Source: Opacimonas sp040514355 | GTDB taxonomy: Bacteria; Pseudomonadota; Gammaproteobacteria; Enterobacterales; Alteromonadaceae | Direction of reading: 5' to 3' | DNA length: 15,178 bases | Assembly (NCBI GenBank): GCA_040514355.1 | Contig: JBEVCF010000013.1 | Location: 1-15,178, forward strand | In this document: piece after piece, positions 1-6,944 of the stretch | Position numbering within the stretch: the stretch's first letter is position 1 | How the letters are laid out: the number at the start of each line of letters is the position of its first letter | The notes under the pieces: model-generated | Told to the model about the DNA's origin: nothing | The model's database searches: none | What the model saw: only the letters and a program-made list of their open reading frames with translations | Position numbers and translations under genes: made by a program

Positions 1-126
1 GGCTTATAAGGATAAATTGTAAATAACTTGTAAAATATTTGTCACTATCAATGATCCTGCAGAAATATTACTCCGTAATTGTGTATGTCATTATCGGAAA
101 TAATCCGTAATGATATTTGCAAAAAA

Positions 127-151
127 TATGTAGATGAGAACTGTCTACATA
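127..151. repeat. 8-bp perfect inverted repeat upstream of the rhodopsin gene
   Basis: TATGTAGA at 127-134 is matched by its exact reverse complement TCTACATA at 144-151, with 9 bases between. It lies about 75 bases before the rhodopsin start codon and follows a run of A residues. The geometry fits either an operator for a dimeric regulator or a small hairpin in the leader RNA. The sequence cannot separate these. Confidence 0.5.
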
Positions 152-206
152 CGAGTTCTCCGTAGTTTCGTGTTACATAATAATAACGAAATTCGGATTC
201 ACTGTA

Positions 207-220
207 ATACTCTGGAGTAT
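207..220 (+). promoter_or_regulatory. Inverted repeat covering the rhodopsin ribosome binding site
   Basis: ATACT at 207-211 and AGTAT at 216-220 can pair around the loop CTGG. This would bury the GGAG (214-217), the Shine-Dalgarno sequence 7 bases before the ATG at 225. The 5-bp stem is weak and would melt easily, so a thermosensitive or purely incidental structure is possible. Confidence 0.3.
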
Positions 221-224
221 ATAT

Positions 225-923
225 ATGAAAGAAGTAATGTTGAATCCAACCGACTACGTAGGTATGTCGTTTTGGATTATTTCAGCCGCAATGCTTGCCG
301 CTACGTTCTTTTTCTTCATGGAAAGAGACCGTGCAGTAGGCAAGTGGAAAACCTCACTATCTGTTGCTGCCTTAGTAACAGGTATCGCAGCGCTTCACTA
401 TTTCTATATGCGTGAAGTGTGGGTAATGACTGGCGAGAGTCCAACTACATTCCGTTATGTAGATTGGTTGTTGACAGTACCACTGCAAATTATCGAATTC
501 TATTTGATTCTTGCTGCGATCGCTGTAGTTCGTGCTGCGTTATTCTGGAAGCTTTTAATTGCTTCTTTAGTTATGTTGGTATTCGGTTACTTAGGTGAGA
601 TTGGCTCGATGAATGTAACGGTAGCCTTTGTGATTTCAATGGCTGGTTGGTTATATATCATCTACGAAATCTTTGCTGGTGAAGCGAGCAAAATCAACGC
701 CGAGTCTGGTACGCCAGCAAGCCAAAAAGCCTTTAACGCTTTGCGTTTAATTGTAACAGTTGGTTGGGCAATCTACCCAATTGGTTATGTATTAGGTTAT
801 ATGGCCGGTGGTGTTGACGATGCTGCATTGAACATCGTGTATAACTTAGCTGACTTTGTGAACAAAATCGCATTTGGTGTAGTCATTTGGGCTGCTGCGA
901 CAGGTTCTAACGAGAACGCTTAA
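225..923 (+). CDS. Proteorhodopsin, predicted blue-absorbing light-driven proton pump
   Basis: This is a seven-helix microbial rhodopsin that pumps protons out of the cell using light absorbed by retinal. All key residues are visible: proton acceptor D80 and T84 in RYVDWLLTVP, proton donor E91, H58 (partner of the acceptor), R77, D210 and the retinal Schiff-base lysine K214 in ADFVNKIAFG. Each is offset by exactly 17 from the classical SAR86 green proteorhodopsin, so the core has no insertions or deletions. Gln88 matches position 105 there, where Gln gives blue and Leu green absorption. F135 appears to fill the place that is Gly in antenna-binding xanthorhodopsin, so a carotenoid antenna is not expected. 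The protein has 232 residues and starts directly at helix 1 without a signal peptide. The ATG at 225 has GGAG 7 bases upstream. Retinal comes from the downstream genes. Confidence 0.97.
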   Translation: MKEVMLNPTDYVGMSFWIISAAMLAATFFFFMERDRAVGKWKTSLSVAALVTGIAALHYFYMREVWVMTGESPTTFRYVDWLLTVPLQIIEFYLILAAIAVVRAALFWKLLIASLVMLVFGYLGEIGSMNVTVAFVISMAGWLYIIYEIFAGEASKINAESGTPASQKAFNALRLIVTVGWAIYPIGYVLGYMAGGVDDAALNIVYNLADFVNKIAFGVVIWAAATGSNENA

Positions 924-932
924 TATGTATGT

Positions 933-954
933 AAGGGGACTCTTGAGTCCCCTT
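933..954 (+). terminator. Hairpin between rhodopsin gene and crtE (partial terminator or processing site)
   Basis: AAGGGGACT (933-941), loop CTTG, AGTCCCCTT (946-954) form a perfect 9-bp GC-rich stem ten bases after the rhodopsin stop codon. Only three T residues close the structure (953-955), so it would be a leaky intrinsic terminator. It could instead be an RNA stabiliser that protects the rhodopsin message. Either role would give much more rhodopsin than carotenoid enzyme from one promoter. Confidence 0.65.
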
Positions 955-978
955 TAGCTCTGATCAGGAGAAGTTGTC

Positions 979-1866
979 ATGCATGTTTGCTCTACAATAA
1001 AAAATCATATTGGTACGGCTCTTGAGCAAGTCCAACATAATATGAGCAAATTACCACCTACTGAAACAGCCACCACTGATGCACGCTTAGCTGAATCAGT
1101 AACGTATCACCTCGCTACAGGCGGGAACAAAACACGTGCTCTAATCTCTTTATACGCCAGTGATGCGCTGCATCTTCGGCAGTCTGACGCAGTCATCGCT
1201 GCGAGTATCGTTGAGACATTACACAACGCATCGTTAGTCCATGATGATATTCAGGACCATGAAACCAAACGAAGAGAACGGGATACCGTTTGGGTAAAAT
1301 ATGATGTCGGGACAGCAATCTGCACAGGTGATTATTTAATCTCACATGCTTACGCACAGTGCGCAAAAATCAGTGATGCTCGAAAAATAGCGGAGTTGAT
1401 TGAGCTCGTTCATATGGCTGTACATGAAACAATCTCAGGACAAACCACTGATATTTCGTGTGATACGATTGCCACAACGGTAGCCGAATACGAAGTTACA
1501 GCGGTACAAAAGTCAGGACCTCTACTCGCACTCGCCATTTCCATTCCCTTATTACTTGCAGGCTATAGACGCGACCAAATTCAGGCCTTGATTCAGTCCT
1601 GTGTACAACCCTTTGCACTGAGTTATCAAATTATAGATGACTTATATGACATCGAAGTCGATGCACAAAACAAAACCTTAAACCTAGTCAATCTAATGGC
1701 ACAAAATATGTCTCTTTCCGAAGCCAAATTGTATGCGATCAATCGCACAGAATTATTACTGAATCAAGCACGCGCACAGCTCAAACGCATTCCGAATCAC
1801 GCAGGCGTGTATTTAGATTATTGTATCGACCAACTGCAACGTAAAGTTAAGCAGGTGAAAGCATGA
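979..1866 (+). CDS. crtE: Geranylgeranyl diphosphate synthase (CrtE)
   Basis: This polyprenyl synthase of 295 residues adds IPP units to make C20 GGPP, the first committed precursor of carotenoids. The two Mg-binding aspartate-rich motifs are present: D89-D90-I-Q-D93 (followed by RR) and D220-D221-L-Y-D224. The residues four and five places before the first motif are small (S85, A84), as expected for an enzyme that lets the chain grow to C20. The usual GGKRxRP substrate loop reads GGNKTRA (48-54), and the GK-rich segment after the second motif is shortened, so this is a divergent member. The ATG at 979 has AGGAG at 966-970, 8 bases upstream. It is the first gene of a five-gene overlapping block, and its TGA stop overlaps the crtI start. 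Confidence 0.93.
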   Translation: MHVCSTIKNHIGTALEQVQHNMSKLPPTETATTDARLAESVTYHLATGGNKTRALISLYASDALHLRQSDAVIAASIVETLHNASLVHDDIQDHETKRRERDTVWVKYDVGTAICTGDYLISHAYAQCAKISDARKIAELIELVHMAVHETISGQTTDISCDTIATTVAEYEVTAVQKSGPLLALAISIPLLLAGYRRDQIQALIQSCVQPFALSYQIIDDLYDIEVDAQNKTLNLVNLMAQNMSLSEAKLYAINRTELLLNQARAQLKRIPNHAGVYLDYCIDQLQRKVKQVKA

Positions 1867-3383
1867 GTCATGCTTTGGTTGTTGGTGCTGGATTGGGTGG
1901 CATAGCTGCTGCATTGAGAATGCGTGCTAAGGGTTATGCGGTGACTCTGGTAGATAAACAATCCCAATTGGGAGGTCGTGCACGAACATTTGAACAGGAT
2001 GGCTATTTATTTGATGCTGGACCTACTGTTGTAACCGCACCCTTTCTATTTGATGAGTTATTCGAGCTATTCGGCAAAAAACGAGAAGATTACATTCAAT
2101 TCGTACCCGTCGAGCCGTGGTACCGGTTTGAGTATCCTGATGGCGATTATTTCAATTATGGTGGTACTGTAGAGGACACGCTTGCAGAAATCGAGCGTAT
2201 TGCCCCAGAAGATAAGAATGGCTATTTAAACCTATTAAAAGCTTCTCAAGCGATATTTGACGTTGGTTTCACTGAATTAGCAGACAAGCCCTTTCACGAA
2301 TTTACGGCAATGTTAGCACAAGTTCCGCATTTGGTTCGTCTAAAGAGCCATAAATCAGTCTGGCAATTGATCTGCTCACATCTGAAAAGTGACAAACTGC
2401 GCCAAGCATTTTCTATTCAACCACTATTGGTGGGAGGGAACCCTTTTGACACCACTTGTATTTATAATCTCATTCACTTTTTAGAACGCGAGTGGGGGAT
2501 CCACTTTGCCATGGGTGGCACAGGAGCTATTGTTAAAGGGCTCGAAACACTCATGCTTGAAGAAGGCATCAAAATAGAATTAAATCAAGACATCACTGAT
2601 TTTGAGTATCGTGACAAAAAAGTCACGGCTGCTTATGCGCGAAAAGGCAAGCGCATTCCGTGTGATATGCTAGTGTCTAATATGGACCCCTCTTATTTGT
2701 ATAGCAAAGTCATACCTAAGTACAAACAGTCACTATCTGCACGTATTAAGACCAAAACAGCTAAACACTCAATGGGCTTATTTGTTTTGTATTTTGGTAC
2801 GGATAAAACGTATTCAAATGTTGCACACCATACGATTTGGTTAGGGAAGCGCTATCGTGAATTACTCAATGATATTTTTGATAAAAAGATCTTAGCGGAT
2901 GATTTTTCATTATATGTTCACCGTCCCACAGCAACTGATAAGAGCTTTGCGCCAGATGGATGTGAATCTTTTTATGTGTTAGCCCCTGTGCCTAACTTAC
3001 AAGGAGGGCAAGACTGGGATGAGATTGGGGAGGCCTATGCAGATAAGATTTTGGAAGCGCTTGATAAAAGTATGTTACCAGGTGTAAAAGCGCATACTAC
3101 CGTCAAATTCCATATGACACCTAAGGAATTTGCCAGTGACTATCATTCTCTTCACGGTGCCGGATTTTCAATCGCGCCGTCATTGACACAATCTGCATGG
3201 TTTCGCTACCACAACAAAGCTGAAGGATTAGATAATGTCATCTTAACCGGTGCAGGAACTCATCCCGGAGCAGGTATGCCGGGAGTGTTATGCTCAGCTA
3301 AAGTGATTGAGCACTTAGTTACGCCCGTCACTGCACGAGACCTTGCGAATGAGCGTGATTTGGACATAGTTCATGGCACGTGA
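1863..3383 (+). CDS. crtI: Phytoene desaturase, lycopene-forming (CrtI)
   Basis: This flavoprotein of 506 residues introduces double bonds into phytoene to form lycopene. An N-terminal dinucleotide-binding fold carries GAGLGG (8-13), an acidic strand end at D31 and the typical LGGRARTF and FDAGPTV segments (36-56). The C-terminal FAD signature LTGAGTHPGAGMPG (461-474) is intact. The length is normal for bacterial CrtI. The start codon overlaps the crtE stop by 4 bases (ATGA), and the last 11 bases overlap crtB, which points to translational coupling. Number of desaturations is inferred from context: the downstream lycopene cyclase implies the four-step type. Confidence 0.95.
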   Translation: MSHALVVGAGLGGIAAALRMRAKGYAVTLVDKQSQLGGRARTFEQDGYLFDAGPTVVTAPFLFDELFELFGKKREDYIQFVPVEPWYRFEYPDGDYFNYGGTVEDTLAEIERIAPEDKNGYLNLLKASQAIFDVGFTELADKPFHEFTAMLAQVPHLVRLKSHKSVWQLICSHLKSDKLRQAFSIQPLLVGGNPFDTTCIYNLIHFLEREWGIHFAMGGTGAIVKGLETLMLEEGIKIELNQDITDFEYRDKKVTAAYARKGKRIPCDMLVSNMDPSYLYSKVIPKYKQSLSARIKTKTAKHSMGLFVLYFGTDKTYSNVAHHTIWLGKRYRELLNDIFDKKILADDFSLYVHRPTATDKSFAPDGCESFYVLAPVPNLQGGQDWDEIGEAYADKILEALDKSMLPGVKAHTTVKFHMTPKEFASDYHSLHGAGFSIAPSLTQSAWFRYHNKAEGLDNVILTGAGTHPGAGMPGVLCSAKVIEHLVTPVTARDLANERDLDIVHGT

Positions 3384-4302
3384 TGACAGAGTTGAACAAG
3401 ACTTTTTAGATACCCTTGCGCAGTTTTCCGATGCACAAGCGACATTAACTAAGCATGGGCAATCATTTCGGTTTGCCCAGCGTTTCTTGGGCCGTGAAAC
3501 GGCGACCGCCGCAGCCAAACTTTATCAATTTTGTCGTATCAGTGATGATCTCGTTGACGAAGCCCCTAACTCAAATGTAGCGCGATTGCGTTTAGCGTCC
3601 TTGCGCCAAACGCTTAAATCTTCAAAATTACCCAAGAGCTTGCAGGGTTTTCAAGACGTTCAACGTGCGTATGCCATTCCACAACTCGCGATAGATGAAT
3701 TACTCAATGGGATCGAGACGGATCTGACAGAAACAACGAAACCTGATGAGGCTGCATTGCTCCAGTATTGTTTCCGGGTTGCGGGGACCGTGGGCATGAT
3801 GATGCGGCCAATTCTAGGTGCGCCTGCCCGAGCTGAAGCTTATGCAATTGATATGGGAGTTGCAATGCAATTAACCAATATTGCGCGTGACGTATTGGAA
3901 GATGCCCATAATGGTCGTATTTATTTGCCACAAACGCTGCTTGGTACAATTTGCGTTGAAGATATTATTCACCCCACACCCGCACAACAACTCATTGTGC
4001 AAAACGCAATCAAATACGTGCTAGATTTAGCTGAGTACTATTATGACTCAGCGATGGATGGTCTAGCCTATATACCGAGACGAAACCGTCTGGCCATGCA
4101 CTTCGCCCTATATATATATCGCGAAATAGGCGTTGAATTAGCGCAGCGACACTACGATTATACACGTGGACGCGTGATGTTATCCCAAGCCCAAAAAGTC
4201 TGGTCAGCGTTGCGCTATGCACCGCGATTTTTATTCATTACCGAACCACTCCAGCACAGTGATAGTTTACATTTTAGCTTTGAGCATTTGTATCGTGACT
4301 AA
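3373..4302 (+). CDS. crtB: Phytoene synthase (CrtB)
   Basis: This enzyme of 309 residues condenses two GGPP molecules head to head into phytoene, the C40 backbone. It has both metal-binding motifs of the squalene/phytoene synthase family: SDDLVDE (57-63) and NIARDVLEDAHNGRIYLP (169-186, with D173 and D177). The ATG at 3373 lies inside the end of crtI (11-base overlap), with GGA about 9 bases upstream. It overlaps the proposed GTG start of crtY by 8 bases. Length and motif spacing are ordinary for the family. Confidence 0.95.
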   Translation: MARDDRVEQDFLDTLAQFSDAQATLTKHGQSFRFAQRFLGRETATAAAKLYQFCRISDDLVDEAPNSNVARLRLASLRQTLKSSKLPKSLQGFQDVQRAYAIPQLAIDELLNGIETDLTETTKPDEAALLQYCFRVAGTVGMMMRPILGAPARAEAYAIDMGVAMQLTNIARDVLEDAHNGRIYLPQTLLGTICVEDIIHPTPAQQLIVQNAIKYVLDLAEYYYDSAMDGLAYIPRRNRLAMHFALYIYREIGVELAQRHYDYTRGRVMLSQAQKVWSALRYAPRFLFITEPLQHSDSLHFSFEHLYRD

Positions 4303-5491
4303 GCCGCTCTCTGAATATGATGTGATTATATTAGGCGGCGGATGTGCAGGCTTGTCTCTTGTCTTAAGGTTACTTGAGAAGCAATTAGACCTATCTATTC
4401 TCATACTCGAGCAGCGCAAAAAATATCAACATGATCGCACTTGGGCTGGCTGGTTTAGCCAAGATGAACTAAGGCCATTTAACGCGATAGCAGACCGCAA
4501 ATATCACCGCTGGTCATTTTCTCATACTGATACAGAACACCTACATACCAGTGCTCAGCAGCCTTACTTCGCGCTACACAGTGGCACATGGTATGAGCAT
4601 GTTTTACAGCAAATAGATGCCGCTCCAAATGTCACTTTACGCTTGGGAGAAACAATTTCAGCTGAAGCTGTTTTACAACAAGCCCATGAGTCTACCCTGG
4701 TGTTCGATTCTACTCACGCCAGTGCACAGAGAAACTGTCCTCAGCGGGGTTTGTGGCAAAGTTTTGTAGGCGTAAACGTAAGCTCTGATAACGTTTTGTT
4801 TACTTCCGAACAAGCAAAACAAGCCTACTTGATGCATGATATGCAAGTAACGGAATATGGTTTTGCTTTTATGTATTGTTTGCCACAAGGTTCACATCAA
4901 GCTTTGTGTGAGGTGACTTTGTTTACGCAACGAGACGTCTCGCGTGCTGTGTTACAAAGTCTGACCGAAACATGGACAGCCCATTTTTTTAATACCCAGT
5001 TAAGGCAACCAGATGTAGCTCTCAATATGCAAGTTACAGAGTATGCTCACCTACCGATGTGGTGCGACCCCGTTCCCACACCATTGGCGCCAAACCATTT
5101 TTATATGGGAGTGGCAGGGGGGGCGATGCGCGCTTCTTCTGGGTATGCGTTTGGCACAATCCAGCGTTGGGCTTCATCAGTGAGTCAACTACTCGCACAA
5201 TCTGAGTACTGTCATCAGCAGATACATCATGATCTACGTGCTTTGAGAAAACTGAAGTCCGGTCGTTACAGCTGGTTTCAAAGATGGATGGATAGTATCT
5301 ATCTTGAAGTCTTAGTGAATAACGCGTCGGTGACGCCAACGTGCTTTATGCAAATTGCTAAACATCTCACTGGTGACGAATTTGCACGTTTTATGTCTCA
5401 CAGAGCAACATTGACCATTTGGACTAAAGTGATTTTAGCATTACCCAAATGGATTTTTATTAAAGCCATGATTAAGGTGTGTTTTAAATGA
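4295..5491 (+). CDS. crtY: Lycopene beta-cyclase (CrtY)
   Basis: This enzyme cyclises both ends of lycopene to give beta-carotene. The N-terminus has the nucleotide-binding motif DVIILGGGCAGLSL, followed by DRTWAGWF, LWQSFVGVNV and, near the C-terminus, GGAMRASSGYAFGTIQRWA, the pattern seen in CrtY of rhodopsin-linked clusters. The reading frame is open back to an ATG at 4217, but those 26 residues (hydrophobic, inside crtB) precede a natural N-terminus. I choose the GTG at 4295, which gives 398 residues, the usual length, and an 8-base overlap with crtB like the other joints in this operon. A weak GAG lies at 4282-4284. The start choice is inference; the family call is firm. Confidence 0.9.
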   Translation: MTKPLSEYDVIILGGGCAGLSLVLRLLEKQLDLSILILEQRKKYQHDRTWAGWFSQDELRPFNAIADRKYHRWSFSHTDTEHLHTSAQQPYFALHSGTWYEHVLQQIDAAPNVTLRLGETISAEAVLQQAHESTLVFDSTHASAQRNCPQRGLWQSFVGVNVSSDNVLFTSEQAKQAYLMHDMQVTEYGFAFMYCLPQGSHQALCEVTLFTQRDVSRAVLQSLTETWTAHFFNTQLRQPDVALNMQVTEYAHLPMWCDPVPTPLAPNHFYMGVAGGAMRASSGYAFGTIQRWASSVSQLLAQSEYCHQQIHHDLRALRKLKSGRYSWFQRWMDSIYLEVLVNNASVTPTCFMQIAKHLTGDEFARFMSHRATLTIWTKVILALPKWIFIKAMIKVCFK

Positions 5492-6399
5492 AAACCAATA
5501 CGTCCACAGTCGCACTCAAAGCACTCACGTTTAGACAAAAACAATCCATTGCTATTGCTGTGGTATCAGTATTGTTGATGTCCTTGGGGACGATAGCACC
5601 ACAAATTGACTTTAGTGCGAGTAACATCACAGCTGGTTTAGCTGTGTTGATTTTATTATTTGGCGTGCCACATGGTGGTCTTGATTTGGATCTGGCAAGC
5701 CGACGTTGGCCGTTATCAACCAATATCCAAAAACTACTATTTTGTTGTGCTTATTTGGCAATAGTTGCAGTGGCCATTGGCTTTTGGTTTGCACTTCCCA
5801 TCCTTGGTTTAGTGAGCTTTATGGTGTTGTCGGTCTGGCATTTTGGCGCAGATTGGACAGACTACGTGCGCGTTGCTCACAGTCGAGTAACAGCCGTGTG
5901 GGTCCTTACGATCCCTGCTTTATTGCATCCCCAAGAGTTTTTGTCGATCTTAGAGGTGCTCATGATCCGTGGAGACATTGCCCAAATGTATGTCACGGTA
6001 TCGGCTTTTGTTGGCTTGACCAGCAGTATATTTTTGTTGATGGTGTTTGCCAAACACTTCCAAATACATTTTGTCTTAGAAGTGTTTTCGCTCGCTATGA
6101 TCTTACTTTACAGCAATATTTTAGTATTCTTTACCGCGTATTTTTGTTTGATCCACAGTGCGCGTTATTTGCATCGTTATACTAAGCACATCAATCGAGA
6201 TACACGAGCAGTCTCACAACAAAGCAGCATGATGTTGTTAGCAACCATTGTACTGGGGGCTGGCTTGTATTATGCCACGGGGCAGATTGGTGTAAGCGTG
6301 TCAATATACGCTTGGATTTTTATTGGTTTGTTTGCACTCACCGTGCCGCATATGGTGTTAGTTGAACGCCTGTTTAAGAGTGAAAGCAGTGACGATTAA
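5488..6399 (+). CDS. blh: Beta-carotene 15,15'-dioxygenase (Brp/Blh family), retinal-forming
   Basis: This integral membrane dioxygenase of 303 residues splits beta-carotene at its centre into two retinal molecules, supplying the rhodopsin chromophore. The four conserved family histidines expected to bind iron are visible in their usual settings: H62 in GVPHGGLDLD, H118 in VWHFGADW, H223 in CLIHSARY and H288 in VPHMVLVE. Several hydrophobic helices span the protein. The ATG at 5488 overlaps the crtY stop by 4 bases (ATGA). At the other end its TAA shares bases 6397-6398 with the stop of the convergent idi gene. It closes the phototrophy cassette. Confidence 0.95.
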   Translation: MKTNTSTVALKALTFRQKQSIAIAVVSVLLMSLGTIAPQIDFSASNITAGLAVLILLFGVPHGGLDLDLASRRWPLSTNIQKLLFCCAYLAIVAVAIGFWFALPILGLVSFMVLSVWHFGADWTDYVRVAHSRVTAVWVLTIPALLHPQEFLSILEVLMIRGDIAQMYVTVSAFVGLTSSIFLLMVFAKHFQIHFVLEVFSLAMILLYSNILVFFTAYFCLIHSARYLHRYTKHINRDTRAVSQQSSMMLLATIVLGAGLYYATGQIGVSVSIYAWIFIGLFALTVPHMVLVERLFKSESSDD

Positions 6400-6944
6400 T
6401 CAGCGGGGGTCAATGTAGATAAAAATGATTTGACGTGTTGATAAACTGTCGGAAACCAAACACAAAATGTTTCTGGGCGGGTGCTCAACGCTGCATCGAT
6501 CTGGGCTAAACTCAACCATTGGGTTTGTTGTACTTCTTGGGGATTAGCTTTGAACCCTGAGGGATCATCAAAGCCTAATAAAATATGGTCCAGCTCATGT
6601 TCAAACAGGTCGTTGTCTAAGCGAGCTTTGTAAATAAAATCACCAATGTCTTGTAGTTCGGTATGGGTAATAATACCAAGTTCTTCTTTGACTCTGCGTT
6701 TGGCAGCAACCTCTAGTGCTTCATCTAAAAAGGGATGAGAACAGCAGGTGTTAGCCCATAAGTCCGCAGAGTGATATTTATCTGATGCACGTTGCTGTAA
6801 TAACAACTCATAACTATCACCGGCAGGGCGAACTAACTGTAGAGAAAACGCCAGATGCAAATCACCATCAATATGCGCTTGCAACTTATCTTTTACAGCG
6901 ATCATTTCACCATGCCGATTCACTAACACTACTTGGTTATGCAT
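6396..6944 (-). CDS. idi: Isopentenyl-diphosphate delta-isomerase, type I (Idi)
   Basis: This Nudix-fold metalloenzyme interconverts IPP and DMAPP, balancing the precursors used by CrtE. It has 182 residues, the same length as the E. coli enzyme. The catalytic cysteine lies in WANTCCSHP (C68 by alignment to the E. coli NSVCGHP segment; C67 is an extra neighbour). The Nudix-like RRVKEELGI follows at 83-91, and acidic metal ligands sit in FEHELDH (E115, E117). H24 and H30 match metal-binding histidines. It lies directly downstream of degS with a 1-base overlap (TAATG), so it is translated with degS. It is convergent with blh with overlapping stops. An isoprenoid gene co-transcribed with an envelope-stress protease is unusual and probably reflects how the cassette was inserted. 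Confidence 0.95.
   Translation of the reverse strand: MHNQVVLVNRHGEMIAVKDKLQAHIDGDLHLAFSLQLVRPAGDSYELLLQQRASDKYHSADLWANTCCSHPFLDEALEVAAKRRVKEELGIITHTELQDIGDFIYKARLDNDLFEHELDHILLGFDDPSGFKANPQEVQQTQWLSLAQIDAALSTRPETFCVWFPTVYQHVKSFLSTLTPAD

Larger units (their letters stand above)
1..224 (+). promoter_or_regulatory. Repeat-rich upstream region of the proteorhodopsin gene
   Basis: This AT-rich non-coding leader contains no credible gene. It holds three kinds of symmetry. TCCGTAAT occurs directly at 72-79 and 104-111, with an inverted near-copy (ATTATCGGA) at 90-98. A perfect 8-bp inverted repeat, TATGTAGA / TCTACATA, lies at 127-134 and 144-151. A short inverted repeat around the Shine-Dalgarno sequence lies at 207-220. 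I could not place a confident sigma-70 promoter; a CATAAT at 176-181 is the best -10-like string but has no good -35. The repeats suggest regulator binding sites or leader RNA structure for a highly expressed gene. That is inference. Confidence 0.45.

Noticed and set aside
134..415. Open reading frame of 93 codons overlapping the start of the rhodopsin gene
   Set aside because: It is out of frame with the rhodopsin, has Arg/Cys-rich composition and no ribosome binding site; it is a shadow.
4217..4294. Upstream extension of crtY to the ATG at 4217
   Set aside because: It would add 26 hydrophobic residues before the usual N-terminus and overlap crtB by 86 bases; the GTG at 4295 gives normal length and overlap.
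5706..6185. 159-codon open frame inside blh
   Set aside because: It is a shadow of blh in another frame; blh has all family histidines in its own frame.
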